NCBI RefSeq assembly: GCF_014873875.1
Contig: NZ_JADBEM010000001.1
Location: 3,038,001 to 3,102,000, forward strand
Length of the DNA: 64,000 nt
Direction: 5' to 3'
Source: Actinopolymorpha pittospori
GTDB taxonomy: Bacteria > Actinomycetota > Actinomycetes > Propionibacteriales > Actinopolymorphaceae
Positions 11,524 through 20,371 of the stretch are shown here, in pieces (within the stretch, counting starts at the first letter, position 1; the number at the start of each line of letters is the position of its first letter). Below the pieces are notes generated by a model. That model was not told where the DNA came from. It was given only the letters and a program-made list of their open reading frames with translations, and did no database searches. The position numbers were made by a program, and so were the translations under genes.

Positions 11524-12937
11524 GAACCCCCTCGTCGTGGCCCTCCAGTCGGCGCAGATCGGCACGGGGACACCGACCTGGATCCAGTTCGGCTACCTCG
11601 TCGTCGCGGTGTGCTTCATCCTGGCGCTGAAGGGGCTGGCGTCCCCACGCACCGCGCGCACCGGCAACCTCGTCGGCGCCGCCGGAGCGGTCCTCGCGGT
11701 CGTCCTCACCTTCGTCTCCGTAGGACCCGACCATCTCCTCCCGATCCTGGCCGCCATTCTGGTCGGTGTCGCCGTCGGTGTGGTCGCCGCGCGCCGGGTC
11801 GTCATGACGGCGATGCCGCAGTTGGTCGCGCTCTTCAACGGTGTGGGTGGTGCGGCCGCGGGACTGGTGGCGTTGCTCGAACTCGGGGAGGTCGGCGACG
11901 CCGGCGTCCCCGCGCACCTGGCCACCGCGTTCACGGTGCTGGTCGGCGCGGTGAGTTTCGCCGGCTCGGTCCTGACCTTCGGCAAGTTGCAGGACCTCGT
12001 GCCCGCCCGGCCGATCGTCGTCCCGCGGTTCCGCTGGGTCTACGGCGGTGCGCTGCTGTTGACCCTGGCCGCCGCGATCCTCGTCGTCATCACCGGCTCG
12101 GTCACCCTCGCCGCGGTGCTCGCGGTGCTCGCGCTCGTCCTGGGCGTCTTGCTGGTCCTGCCCGTCGGTGGCGCCGACGTGCCCATCGTCATCTCCCTGC
12201 TGAACGCGTTCACCGGACTGTCCGTCGCCGCCAGCGGCTACCTCCTCGGCAACGCCCTGCTGCTGGTGGCCGGCACCCTCGTCGGCGCGGCCGGCTCCCT
12301 CCTCACCAGGCTGATGGCGCAGGCGATGGGCCGGCGGGTGACCACGATCCTGTTCGGCGGCCTGAGCGGCACCTCCACCCAGGGCGTGACCGCCGAGAGC
12401 ACGTTGCCGGTCAAGTCCGCCGGGGCCGCCGACATCGCCGTCATGCTGGGCTACGCCCGTCGCGTCGTCGTCATCCCGGGCTACGGACTGGCCGTCGCCC
12501 AGGCCCAACACGTGCTCCGCGAACTCGTCGACACGCTGACGGCACGTGACATCGAGGTGGTCTACGCCATCCATCCCGTGGCCGGCCGGATGCCCGGACA
12601 CATGAACGTCCTGCTGGCCGAGGCCGACGTGCCCTACGACCAACTGGTCGAGCTGGCCGACGCCAACCCGGAGTTCCCCGCCACGGACGTGGCACTGGTC
12701 GTCGGGGCCAACGACGTCGTCAACCCGTCGGCCCGCCGGCCCTACGGCTCACCGATCTCCGGCATGCCGATCCTGAACGCCGACGAGGCGAAGGCCGTGG
12801 TGTTCCTGAAGCGTTCCATGCGCCCCGGCTTCGCCGGCATCGAGAACCCCCTGCTGCACAACCCGAAGACGACGCTGTTCTTCGGTGATGCCAAGGAGTC
12901 CTTGACGAGGCTGGTCGCCGCGCTCCGGTCGGTGTAG
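11516..12937 (+). CDS. pntB: NAD(P) transhydrogenase subunit beta
   Basis: 473-residue beta subunit. About nine hydrophobic segments make up the rest of the membrane domain. They are followed by the NADP(H)-binding domain III with VVIPGYGLAVAQAQH and the motif YAIHPVAGRMPGHMNVLLAEA that is near-invariant in PntB. ATG 11516 follows GAGGAGTGCGAGG and overlaps pntAB. The gene end is duplicated in the adjacent intergenic sequence (see the repeat at 12929). Confidence 0.95.
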   Translation: MAENPLVVALQSAQIGTGTPTWIQFGYLVVAVCFILALKGLASPRTARTGNLVGAAGAVLAVVLTFVSVGPDHLLPILAAILVGVAVGVVAARRVVMTAMPQLVALFNGVGGAAAGLVALLELGEVGDAGVPAHLATAFTVLVGAVSFAGSVLTFGKLQDLVPARPIVVPRFRWVYGGALLLTLAAAILVVITGSVTLAAVLAVLALVLGVLLVLPVGGADVPIVISLLNAFTGLSVAASGYLLGNALLLVAGTLVGAAGSLLTRLMAQAMGRRVTTILFGGLSGTSTQGVTAESTLPVKSAGAADIAVMLGYARRVVVIPGYGLAVAQAQHVLRELVDTLTARDIEVVYAIHPVAGRMPGHMNVLLAEADVPYDQLVELADANPEFPATDVALVVGANDVVNPSARRPYGSPISGMPILNADEAKAVVFLKRSMRPGFAGIENPLLHNPKTTLFFGDAKESLTRLVAALRSV

Positions 12938-12995
12938 CGCGGGCGTACGCGGACGTCGGACCGGGCGCCGCTCGGTGTAGCGAGGGCGTACGCGG
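12929..12995 (+). repeat. Short direct repeat spanning the pntB stop codon
   Basis: A 24-nt unit at 12929-12952 that contains the pntB stop is repeated at 12972-12995 with one mismatch (TCGGTGTAGCG followed by GGGCGTACGCGG after one variable base). It looks like a local slippage or recombination duplication. No function is evident. Confidence 0.75.
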
Positions 12996-13002
12996 TCGGG
13001 TG

Positions 13003-14526
13003 TCAGACGGCGGTGATGCGCACGCCGAGGTTGCCGAGCTTGGTCCAGTACGGCTCGACCAGCATCTGGGCGGCGCTTCCGATGACCTGGCTCGGACACG
13101 GAGGCTCGGTCTGGTAGAGGCTCGGTCGTGGGATGCGCCGCTGGGTGGTCCAGCCGCAGCTGTCCACCCGGACGAAACAGTCCCACAGCCCCTGGTCGAG
13201 CGGCCGGCCGAGCTTGGCCCGGCGCGGATCCAGCCGCGCGGTGCCACGCAGGGTCACCTGCTCGGTGTCGTCCGTGGTGTCGGGCACCAGGTGGCTAGAG
13301 GTCGACACCCGGTAGTCGCCGGAGTCGTCTCGGTTCTGCAGGTAGAGGTTCAGCCGGCTGCGCGTCAGCACGGTCGTCACGTCGTACGCCTCCTCCGGTA
13401 CGTCCGTGCGCAGCTCCACCGGCGGCTCCCACAGCAGCAGTCCGTCGACCCGGTGGAAGGTCACCGGACGGCCGTCGGCGTAGGCGAGCCGGCCGCTGAC
13501 CCGGATCAGCAGCTCCTCCTCGTCCCAGTCGATCCGCTCCAGCGTCGGCACCAGCGTGAGGCCACGCTCGGCCCGCTCCAACCTGGTGATCTCGGCGTAC
13601 TCGCCGACCCGGAGCAGATGCGCGCGTACCCGCATCGACACCGGGAGCCACTCCTCCACCGCGGGCCCGAACCGCTCGGCGGCGAGCTTGCGCACCTCGC
13701 GGTACTGCGCGTACCGGCCGAAGCGGATCGGCCGGCCGAGGACCGTCCGGCCGCCGAGCCGCGCCAGCATCTTGGTCTGGTACCAGCGCGCGTAGATCCG
13801 GTCGCGCACCTCACCCCGCCGGGTGTGGGTCTCCACGAGGTCGAGCATCTGGCGCAGGGAGCGGTAGTCGGCCCTGCGGTCGGTCCGGCGGGCGAAACGG
13901 TCGCGGCTCGTCCGCCCGGACCACTGGCAGCACACGTCGTCGGCGAGGACGCTGATCACCTTGGCGTGGAGGTAGCCCTCCAGCACGAACCGCTCGTCCT
14001 CGAGCCAGACCCCTTCCTCGGCGAACCGCAGTTCGTTCTCCACCAGCAGGGCGGTCCGGAACAGCATGTGGGGTGTCAGACAGTCCACCAGATGGTCCGA
14101 CACCAGGTCGGCCTGGTCCCGCGACTCCAGGAACGGCTCACTCGGCGCGCCGGGTCCGACCAGCTTGCCGACCACGATGTCGGCGTCGTTGCGGACCGCC
14201 ATCGCGTACATCCGCTCCAGCGCCGGCGGTGTGAGCCGGTCGTCAGGGTCCAGGAAGTAGACGTACTCGCCGTTCGCGCGTTCGATCCCGAGGTTGCGCG
14301 GCTGGCCTGGACCACCGGTGCGGGTCGCCTCGAGGGCGCGCAGGTGCGGATACCGCCGGCTCAGCTCCTCGAGGCGCCGCATGGTGCCGTCGTTCGAACC
14401 ATGGTCGACGAACATGAGTTCGTACTCACCCGGTGAGAACGACTGGCGAAGCAGTTCCTCGACACAGGTGTCGAGGAACGATCCCGGGTTGTGGACCGAG
14501 ACGATGACGCTGACCTTCACACCCAT
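13003..14526 (-). CDS. Family 2 glycosyltransferase
   Basis: 507-residue GT-A fold glycosyltransferase. The N-terminal catalytic domain shows VSVIVSVHNPGSFLDTCVEELL, the nucleotide-sugar region LEATRTGGPGQPRNLGIERANG, and the DxD-like metal motif FLDPDDRLT. After residue 230 is a helical region, and the last 200 residues form a beta-rich extension of unknown role. It probably adds a sugar to a cell-envelope polymer in the cytoplasm. It stands alone between pntB and upp, so pathway context is lacking. ATG 14526 is preceded by a weak GGGGGT. Confidence 0.85.
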   Translation of the reverse strand: MGVKVSVIVSVHNPGSFLDTCVEELLRQSFSPGEYELMFVDHGSNDGTMRRLEELSRRYPHLRALEATRTGGPGQPRNLGIERANGEYVYFLDPDDRLTPPALERMYAMAVRNDADIVVGKLVGPGAPSEPFLESRDQADLVSDHLVDCLTPHMLFRTALLVENELRFAEEGVWLEDERFVLEGYLHAKVISVLADDVCCQWSGRTSRDRFARRTDRRADYRSLRQMLDLVETHTRRGEVRDRIYARWYQTKMLARLGGRTVLGRPIRFGRYAQYREVRKLAAERFGPAVEEWLPVSMRVRAHLLRVGEYAEITRLERAERGLTLVPTLERIDWDEEELLIRVSGRLAYADGRPVTFHRVDGLLLWEPPVELRTDVPEEAYDVTTVLTRSRLNLYLQNRDDSGDYRVSTSSHLVPDTTDDTEQVTLRGTARLDPRRAKLGRPLDQGLWDCFVRVDSCGWTTQRRIPRPSLYQTEPPCPSQVIGSAAQMLVEPYWTKLGNLGVRITAV

Positions 14527-14704
14527 GGGAAGACCCCCTGGTGTGAGGATCGGCAGATCCCCAGCCCCACAAACCTCTGAGGAATCCGCTCGCGGCGCCC
14601 CGCATCCACGGGGGCGGGTGTTGTCGTCGTCACGCGGAGGACACCGCTACGCGTTTCCTCCTCCTCTTCAGTGCACGACCCTGACTGGTCCCTCAGGGCA
14701 CGCC

Positions 14705-15346
14705 CTAGCCGGCCACGCCGTAGAGCCGGTCACCCGCGTCGCCGAGGCCGGGGACGATGAAGCCGTGGTCGTTCAGATGTTCGTCGACGGCGGCCGTGAC
14801 GATGGTGACGGGTACGTCGACCGACGCGAGCCGGCGTTCGAGGTTGGCGAGTCCCTCAGGCGCGGCGAGCAGGCAGACGGCCGTGATGTGGTCGGCGCCG
14901 CGGTCGACGAGGAAGCTCACCGCGTCGGCGAGGGTCCCACCCGTGGCGAGCATCGGGTCGAGGACGTAGCACTGGCGGCCGGACAGGTTCTCGGGGATCC
15001 GCTGGGCGTACGTCGAGGCCTTCAGGGTGTGTTCGTCGCGAACCATCCCCAGGAACCCGACCTCGGCGGTCGGCAGGAGCCGGACCATCCCCTCGAGCAT
15101 GCCGAGCCCGGCCCGCAGGATGGGGACGACGACCGGCTTCGGCGCCGCCAGCTTGACCCCGCGTGCCGATGCGACCGGAGTCTGGACCGCGACTGGTTCG
15201 GTTCGCACGTCCCGGGTCGCCTCGTAGGCGAGCAGCGTGACCAACTCGTCGGTGAGTCGACGGAACGTCGGCGAGTCGGTCGTCGTGTCGCGCAACACGG
15301 TGAGTTTGTGCGCGACCAGCGGGTGGTCGGCCACATGAATCCGCAT
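14705..15346 (-). CDS. upp: Uracil phosphoribosyltransferase
   Basis: 213-residue salvage enzyme that makes UMP from uracil and PRPP. The PRPP-binding loop is [12 protein letters not shown] and the uracil-binding end is [17 protein letters not shown]. Length is typical. ATG 15346 begins [15 protein letters not shown], the classic Upp N-terminus; longer reading frames upstream lack family similarity. It stands alone, divergent from the small gene at 15602. Confidence 0.96.
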   Translation of the reverse strand: MRIHVADHPLVAHKLTVLRDTTTDSPTFRRLTDELVTLLAYEATRDVRTEPVAVQTPVASARGVKLAAPKPVVVPILRAGLGMLEGMVRLLPTAEVGFLGMVRDEHTLKASTYAQRIPENLSGRQCYVLDPMLATGGTLADAVSFLVDRGADHITAVCLLAAPEGLANLERRLASVDVPVTIVTAAVDEHLNDHGFIVPGLGDAGDRLYGVAG

Positions 15347-15601
15347 GGCCGTGAACCTTAGGCCATCCACGTTGCCGGCAGGGAATCCGTCACCAGCACT
15401 GCCTGCGGATGGTGAGACCGCACTCCCGGAGAGCGACAGAACCCGGCATGGAAGCCAAATTTCGCCAGGCGGCACAAAAAGATCGCCTCCAGACGTTGCC
15501 ACGCGCAGGCCCCTGCGCCACCGTAGTGGAGTCATGTCGAGGGGCGTTCCGGTCAGGCGACCCTCCAGCTCACGGGGTCGTCTGGATCGGTGGGTGAAGC
15601 C

Positions 15602-15940
15602 ATGGCCAACTGGCAGGGACGTCAGCGAAACCTTTCGGCGCCGGTTCCGCAGACCTTCGTGCGCGCGCCCGGACCCGAAGCGGTCCATGCCGCACCGCCC
15701 GCCGTCACCTCACCGGGCCACGAGGCCACGTTCCGCCCGTCGCCTGAGTGCGACGACACCGCGGAAGCTGTCGATGCCCTCACCTTCACCGAGAGTCAGC
15801 GCGAACGGCTGCGACGTCGGGCGGCCTTCCTCCGCGACCTGGCCGAGGCGAAGGAACTGCGGGCCCGGGTCCGCCCCCGACACACCCGCGTGGTCCGCCT
15901 CCGCGAGGCGCTGCGCCGGGCCACCTACCGCTCCGCCTGA
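15602..15940 (+). CDS. Small charged protein of unknown function
   Basis: 112-residue protein of unrecognised family. The N-terminal half is proline-rich and probably disordered. The C-terminal half (from about residue 62) is strongly basic and predicted helical, with [20 protein letters not shown] then arginine-rich heptads. ATG 15602 is preceded by GGTGAAG. It precedes the TadA-associated genes but is separated from them by a hairpin, so it is probably its own transcript. Coding status rests mainly on length and codon bias. Confidence 0.55.
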   Translation: MANWQGRQRNLSAPVPQTFVRAPGPEAVHAAPPAVTSPGHEATFRPSPECDDTAEAVDALTFTESQRERLRRRAAFLRDLAEAKELRARVRPRHTRVVRLREALRRATYRSA

Positions 15941-16006
15941 GCCGTGTCGGCAACGGTTTTTCCAACTTTGGACGAAAACGCGCCGGTGAGCGTCACAAAG
16001 GCGCGG

Positions 16007-16024
16007 AAAAAGCGGGTGCTTTTT
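16007..16024 (+). terminator. A/T hairpin, possible intrinsic terminator
   Basis: AAAAAGC, four-base GGGT loop, GCTTTTT. A rare AT-rich hairpin ending in a T-run, located 67 bases after the stop of the gene at 15602 and 26 bases before the next start. It could end the upstream transcript or act in the leader of the downstream gene. Confidence 0.5.
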
Positions 16025-16050
16025 CGCGCGCGTCTGCCACGATTCCATAC

Positions 16051-16545
16051 ATGGCCGAGGAGAGCAGCGCGGCGATCGACTTCGCAGTGGTCACCTACCT
16101 CGAGGAGGGCCGCTGGCGGGCTTCGTCACTGGCGAGCACCGCTGCGCGTGACCTCGACACCTTCGTGCGTACGCTCCGCCAGCAGCCCGGCGATCTGGGT
16201 TGCCTCGGCTTCGTCTCGGTGGACGACGACTTCTTCGTCATGGTCCGCGTCTGGGGCAACGAGGTGCGCTTCCTGCTCTCCGACGTCACCGCCGCCACCG
16301 ACTGGCCACTCGCCCGGGAGGTCCTGGACGAGTTGGCGCTCCCCGTCCCGGACGAGGACGACGAGGACCAGGCGCAACCCGCCGGTGACCTCACCATCGT
16401 GGCCGACCTCGGTATGGCGGCGATGGACCTCGGTGCGCTCTGCGACGACCTCGACCTGTACCCCGACGAGATGCTCGCCAAGATCGCCGAACGACTGGGC
16501 TGCGGTCCGGCGTTCCGGCATGCGGTCGACGCCGCTGTGGGCTGA
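16051..16545 (+). CDS. TadA-associated protein, paralogue 1
   Basis: 164-residue acidic protein of the actinobacterial family that sits beside the tRNA adenosine deaminase gene (putative tRNA adenosine deaminase-associated protein). Assignment is from family memory of the overall pattern (VVTYLEEGRWRASSL near the start; DLGMAAMDLGALCDDLDLYP near the end) plus the gene order. It shows the same layout as the next gene: an N-terminal globular part, an acidic linker (PDEDDEDQ), and a C-terminal helical domain. Biochemical role is not known. It begins ATG 16051. Confidence 0.75.
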   Translation: MAEESSAAIDFAVVTYLEEGRWRASSLASTAARDLDTFVRTLRQQPGDLGCLGFVSVDDDFFVMVRVWGNEVRFLLSDVTAATDWPLAREVLDELALPVPDEDDEDQAQPAGDLTIVADLGMAAMDLGALCDDLDLYPDEMLAKIAERLGCGPAFRHAVDAAVG

Positions 16546-16622
16546 CCTCGACACCAGGGCGGTAGCGACCATTGGCAGTATGAGCGACTGATGGCAAAGA
16601 CCGACTGAAGGAATGGTGCGCG

Positions 16623-17117
16623 GTGTCGTACTTCGCGGCGGCATTCGCCCGTAGTGGGGGCGAGTGGGTGGCAAGCGAGATCGACCTCGACGACGTGGAC
16701 AGCGTCGAAGGCGTGGTCGACGCGGTACAGCAGGTCGAGACCGACGACGGGATCGTCCTCGTGTTCGTCGAGGAGGAGAACTGGTTCGGTGTGATCCGGG
16801 TGGAAGGTGACGACGAGCCCCGGGTCTATGTGTCGGAGGCGGCCGAGGCGATGCAGTCCCTGGTCGGCGAAGCGGTGTTGAGCCAGCTGATGGAGGACTA
16901 CCGGCTGAGTGAGGCCTCCGACGACGAGGACGAGGAGGAGGAGCCGGTCGTGTTGCCGGCGGAGCCGATCGGTGAGTTCGGCATCCTCGACGACCTCGGC
17001 ATCCAGTCCGGCGACCTCAACCGGCTGGCCGAGGCGATCGGCACGTCGCCGGCCGCGGCGGTGTCGTTCCTCGCCGACCGGCTCGGGTTCGCCGAAGCGC
17101 TCGAGGCGGTCCGCTGA
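16623..17117 (+). CDS. TadA-associated protein, paralogue 2
   Basis: 164 residues, identical in length and layout to the gene at 16051: N-terminal domain ending ESxxxQSLVGEAVLSQ, acidic linker DDEDEEEEP, and the C-terminal repeat of the DLGxxxxDLxxLxxxI pattern. The pair looks like an old tandem duplication. GTG 16623 starts the frame. tadA follows 63 bases later, so a common transcript is likely, and a regulatory or chaperone role for TadA is a reasonable guess but unproven. Confidence 0.75.
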   Translation: MSYFAAAFARSGGEWVASEIDLDDVDSVEGVVDAVQQVETDDGIVLVFVEEENWFGVIRVEGDDEPRVYVSEAAEAMQSLVGEAVLSQLMEDYRLSEASDDEDEEEEPVVLPAEPIGEFGILDDLGIQSGDLNRLAEAIGTSPAAAVSFLADRLGFAEALEAVR

Positions 17118-17179
17118 CGCCCGCCGGGCCGGCCTTCGAACCCTGGCCGCCGCAGGACCCGTCCGGGTGGGAGGGCCCC

Positions 17180-17620
17180 ATGCGGGCGGCGCTCGACGAG
17201 GCGGTCCGGGCACCGGACACCGGAGACGTACCCGTCGGCTGTGTCGTCCTGGACCCGGCGGGCGCCGTTCTGGCGGTCGGCCGTAACGCTCGGGAGGCCA
17301 CCGCCGACCCGACGGCCCATGCCGAGGTGCTGGCCCTCAGACAGGCCGCCGCCTCCCGCGGTCAATGGCGCCTGGACGGCTGCACGCTGGTGGTGACACT
17401 CGAGCCGTGCACCATGTGCGCGGGCGCGCTCGTGCTGGCACGGATCGAGCGGGTGGTTTTCGGGGCGTACGACGACAAGGCCGGTGCGGTCGGATCGCTG
17501 TGGGACGTCGTACGCGACCGGCGGCTCAACCACCGGCCGCAGGTGGTCGGTGGGGTTCTCGCGCCCGAGTGTGGCGAGGTGCTCAGGAGGTTCTTCGCCG
17601 CGGCGCGGCGACCCGGCTGA
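17180..17620 (+). CDS. tadA: tRNA-specific adenosine deaminase
   Basis: 146-residue zinc deaminase that converts A34 to inosine in the tRNA-Arg(ACG) wobble position. The catalytic HAEV and zinc ligands PCTMCAGAL are intact, and GDVPVGCVVLDPAG forms the N-terminal strand. Length is normal. ATG 17180 is used. The adjacent tRNA gene is a serine tRNA, which is not its substrate, so that proximity is coincidental. Confidence 0.95.
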   Translation: MRAALDEAVRAPDTGDVPVGCVVLDPAGAVLAVGRNAREATADPTAHAEVLALRQAAASRGQWRLDGCTLVVTLEPCTMCAGALVLARIERVVFGAYDDKAGAVGSLWDVVRDRRLNHRPQVVGGVLAPECGEVLRRFFAAARRPG

Positions 17621-17711
17621 GGGGCCCGGAGCGGCCTCGGAGGTGGCCCCAAAACGCGATCTCCGGAGCGCCAGTGTGGGCGAGCGGACGGCCTCCGGTA
17701 ATCTACCCCGC

Positions 17712-17796
17712 GGTGGCGTGTCCGAGTGGCCTAAGGAGCACGCCTCGAAAGCGTGTGAGGGGCAACCCTCCGCGGGTTCAAATCCCGCCGCCACCG
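17712..17796 (+). tRNA. tRNA-Ser, anticodon CGA
   Basis: 85-nt class II tRNA. Acceptor stem GGTGGCG pairs with CGCCACC, discriminator G. The anticodon loop CTCGAAA between CACGC and GCGTG gives anticodon CGA. The long variable arm GTGAGGGGCAACCCTCC marks a serine tRNA, and the T-arm is GCGGGTTCAAATCCCGC. CCA is not encoded. It decodes UCG. Confidence 0.97.
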
Positions 17797-17802
17797 CAGT
17801 AG

Positions 17803-17838
17803 GAGGGCCCGGGCGCACTTGTCGTGTCCCGGGCCCTC
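17803..17838 (+). terminator. Terminator after tRNA-Ser
   Basis: GAGGGCCCGGG and its perfect complement with a 14-base loop, seven bases downstream of the tRNA and just before the antiporter ribosome-binding site. Confidence 0.75.
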
Positions 17839-17866
17839 GCCCTTGTTGCGGGGGGAGGGCGGGGCG

Positions 17867-19396
17867 GTGACGGTCGCCGAACTCAACGCGTTCCTGCTCT
17901 ACGGCTCCCTGGTCGTCCTGCTCGCCGTCCTGGCGGTCCGGGCCTCCGTCCGGTTCGGCCTCCCCAGCCTGTTGATCTACCTCGGGATGGGACTCGCCCT
18001 CGGGGAGGGCGCCCTCGGCATCCGCTTCGACGACGTCCAACTCGCCCACGCGCTCGCGTTCGCGGCCCTGGTCGTGATCCTCACCGAAGGTGGCCTTACC
18101 ACTCGGTGGAGCGACGTCCGTCCCGCGATGCTGCCCGCACTTGCCCTCGCCACCGTCGGCGTCGCGGTGAGTGTCCTCGCCGTCGCCGTGATCATGCACG
18201 CGCTGCTCGGCCTGGACTGGCAGCTCGCCCTCCTGCTCGGCGCGGTGACCTCGCCGACCGACGCCGCCGCCGTCTTCTCGGTGCTCCGTCGGGTGTCGCT
18301 GCCTCGACGTCTGTCGAGAGTGCTGGAGGCCGAGTCCGGTCTGAACGACGCCCCGACGGTCCTCCTCGTCACCATGCTGAGCGCGTCGTCCTTCGGGCAG
18401 GAGTCGGTCCCCTCCGTCGTCGGACTGATCGTCCTGGAACTCTTCGTCGGTGGTGTCCTCGGGCTCCTCATCGGCTGGGGTGGCGCCTGGGCGCTGCGCC
18501 GGGTGGCGCTGCCCTCCTCCGGGCTGTACCCGCTCGCGATCGTGTCGTTCGCCGTCCTCGCGTACGGCGTCACCACAGCCCTCCACGGGAGCGGGTTCGC
18601 CGCGGTCTACATCGCCTCCCTGGTGCTCGGCAACGCCGAACTGCCGCACCGTGTCGCGGTCCGCTCCTTCGTGGAAGGGCTCGCGTGGCTGGCGCAGATC
18701 GGGCTGTTCGTGATGCTCGGCCTGCTCGCCTGGCCGAGCCGGTTCAACTGGAGCGAGGTCGTCGTCGCCCTGCTCGCGGGGGTCGTGCTCAGCTTCGTCG
18801 CCCGGCCGCTGTCGGTGCTGTTGTCGTTACTGCCGTTCCGTACGTCGGCACGCGACATGGCGTTCCTGTCCTGGACGGGGCTGCGGGGTGCGGTGCCGAT
18901 CGTGCTGGCCACCATCCCGTTGGCCGCGGACGTGCCGGGAGCGGAGCGGCTGTTCAACATCGTGTTCGTCCTGGTCGTGGTGTTCACCCTGGTGCAGGCG
19001 CCGGTGCTGCCGTGGGTGGGGCGAGTGCTCCGGATCGACGGCGGTGACACCGTTCTCGACCTCGATGTCGAGGCGGCGCCGCTCGGTCGCCTCGACGCCG
19101 ACCTGATGGAGATCCGGATCCTGCCCCGGTCGAAGCTCGCGAACGTCGAGGTCAGCGAGCTCCGGCTGCCGCAGGGCGCGTCGGTCTCGCTCATCGTGCG
19201 GGAGGGCCACAGCTTCGTTCCCGACCTGCGCACCGTGTTGAAGATCGGCGACGACCTGCTCGTGGTCACCCCACGCCGCCTCCGCGACGCGACCGAACGT
19301 CGGTTGCGGGCGGTCAGCCGCGCCGGGCGGCTCGCGGGCTGGCTGGAGGGAAGGGGCAACCCTCCGCGGCGCCGGAGCCGGCTGCGTCGTCCGTGA
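17867..19396 (+). CDS. Potassium/proton antiporter, CPA1 family with RCK_C domain
   Basis: 509 residues. About 12 transmembrane helices fill residues 5-390, with the ion-site signature TSPTDAAAVFSVLRR and the downstream ESGLNDAPTVLL typical of CPA1 exchangers. The final 110 residues, from EAAPLGRLDADLMEIRI, form a TrkA-C/RCK_C-like cytoplasmic domain (VSLIVREGHSFVPDLRTVLKIGDDLLVV). GTG 17867 is preceded by GGGGGAGGGCGGGG. Predicted to exchange K+ or Na+ for H+ in pH or osmotic homeostasis. It is monocistronic. Confidence 0.9.
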   Translation: MTVAELNAFLLYGSLVVLLAVLAVRASVRFGLPSLLIYLGMGLALGEGALGIRFDDVQLAHALAFAALVVILTEGGLTTRWSDVRPAMLPALALATVGVAVSVLAVAVIMHALLGLDWQLALLLGAVTSPTDAAAVFSVLRRVSLPRRLSRVLEAESGLNDAPTVLLVTMLSASSFGQESVPSVVGLIVLELFVGGVLGLLIGWGGAWALRRVALPSSGLYPLAIVSFAVLAYGVTTALHGSGFAAVYIASLVLGNAELPHRVAVRSFVEGLAWLAQIGLFVMLGLLAWPSRFNWSEVVVALLAGVVLSFVARPLSVLLSLLPFRTSARDMAFLSWTGLRGAVPIVLATIPLAADVPGAERLFNIVFVLVVVFTLVQAPVLPWVGRVLRIDGGDTVLDLDVEAAPLGRLDADLMEIRILPRSKLANVEVSELRLPQGASVSLIVREGHSFVPDLRTVLKIGDDLLVVTPRRLRDATERRLRAVSRAGRLAGWLEGRGNPPRRRSRLRRP

Positions 19397-19450
19397 CGTG
19401 ACGGACGACGTGAGGTTGGAACCGGCCGAGGTGAGCCGGAGTAGGACCGC

Positions 19451-19897
19451 TCAGCCGCGCGTTCGGGCGGCGAGATCCGGGGTCGGGAGCGTGCTGACCA
19501 CCTGGACGACCAACGCGATGTCGGTCGTCATCAGCTGGATGAGGAGGGACTCGCCAGAGGACTCGCCGGGTACGCCGACGAACTCGAACTGCACAGCGTC
19601 CGGGGCGCCGAGCTGGTCCTCGACCAGCCGCGTCCACAGCGCCGTCCTGCCGATCGCATCCGCCCACGGCGCGAGCCCTGAGACGTTGGCGAGCCGCCAC
19701 CTGTCGAAAACGTCGTCGCTCGTCTGCGTCAGCTCCACGGTGGCGTCGCTTCGGTTCAACGAGACCAGCCAGTCACCGTCGACGAACATCAGGCGAACCG
19801 CGGCGATCTCCGTCGGCCGGTCCGGGTCGAAGAAGTAGCCGACCGCCCTGAGGGCTCCCGCCTCGTCGACGATCCGCTCGAGCTCGTCCCGAATCAT
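19451..19897 (-). CDS. Hypothetical protein
   Basis: 148-residue soluble protein of unrecognised family. It alternates short strands and helices, with GYFFDPDRPTEIAAVRLMFV near the N-terminus and a hydrophobic C-terminal stretch IALVVQVVSTLP. It follows the charged protein at 19916 by 18 bases on the same strand and is probably co-transcribed with it and the ESX-like genes further upstream. No motif points to a function. Confidence 0.7.
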   Translation of the reverse strand: MIRDELERIVDEAGALRAVGYFFDPDRPTEIAAVRLMFVDGDWLVSLNRSDATVELTQTSDDVFDRWRLANVSGLAPWADAIGRTALWTRLVEDQLGAPDAVQFEFVGVPGESSGESLLIQLMTTDIALVVQVVSTLPTPDLAARTRG

Positions 19898-19915
19898 GAC
19901 TCACCTTCTGAAGAC

Positions 19916-20371
19916 CTAGCCTGAACCCCGCTGCTTGTCACGATAGTGCTCGGCCCGCTTGATGATCTTGAGGGCCTTCTCCGCCCAACGCTTCTCCTCC
20001 GCGCTGCCCGTCTCGGCGAGCTCGGCGAGTTCCCGGACCGACATGTCGGCGTAGTGGCCGAGTTGTTTGACCTGGCCGCCGCCGCCTCCACGGGCGAGGA
20101 TCGCGTCCCGCGCCGACTTGTCGCGCGTCTCCTCGTCGAAGGCGTTGAGCCGCTCGTCGACCTTGCGTTCGAGCGCCTTGCGCTGTTCGTCGTCCTGCCG
20201 GGAGCGGTTGGGATCGTGGTCGTCGTCGTCGCCCCGGCGTCGGCGTCCGCGTCCGCGGGGGGTGAGGTCGTCGATGACCTCCTCGATCTCCTCCTCGACC
20301 TTCTTGCCGATCTTGCTGCGCGTGTTGCCCTGGTTGTTTCGTCGGTTGTTCCTGCCGCCTCGTTTAGGCAC
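19916..20371 (-). CDS. Highly charged disordered-to-helical protein
   Basis: 151 residues of very low complexity: an N-terminal basic segment (NNRRNNQGNTRSKIGKK), an acidic helix (VEEEIEEVIDDL), an arginine cluster, then a helical C-terminal half. The start GTG 20371 overlaps the stop of the interrupted ESX-like gene upstream (TAA at 20364-20366), so it belongs to that operon. No family recognised; it could be a chaperone-like or toxin-system accessory protein, but that is only context. Confidence 0.65.
   Translation of the reverse strand: MPKRGGRNNRRNNQGNTRSKIGKKVEEEIEEVIDDLTPRGRGRRRRGDDDDHDPNRSRQDDEQRKALERKVDERLNAFDEETRDKSARDAILARGGGGGQVKQLGHYADMSVRELAELAETGSAEEKRWAEKALKIIKRAEHYRDKQRGSG

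Noticed and set aside
14527..15601. Riboswitch in the gaps around upp
   Set aside because: The sequence shows GC-rich pairing by chance, but no conserved riboswitch core or linked metabolic gene could be identified.
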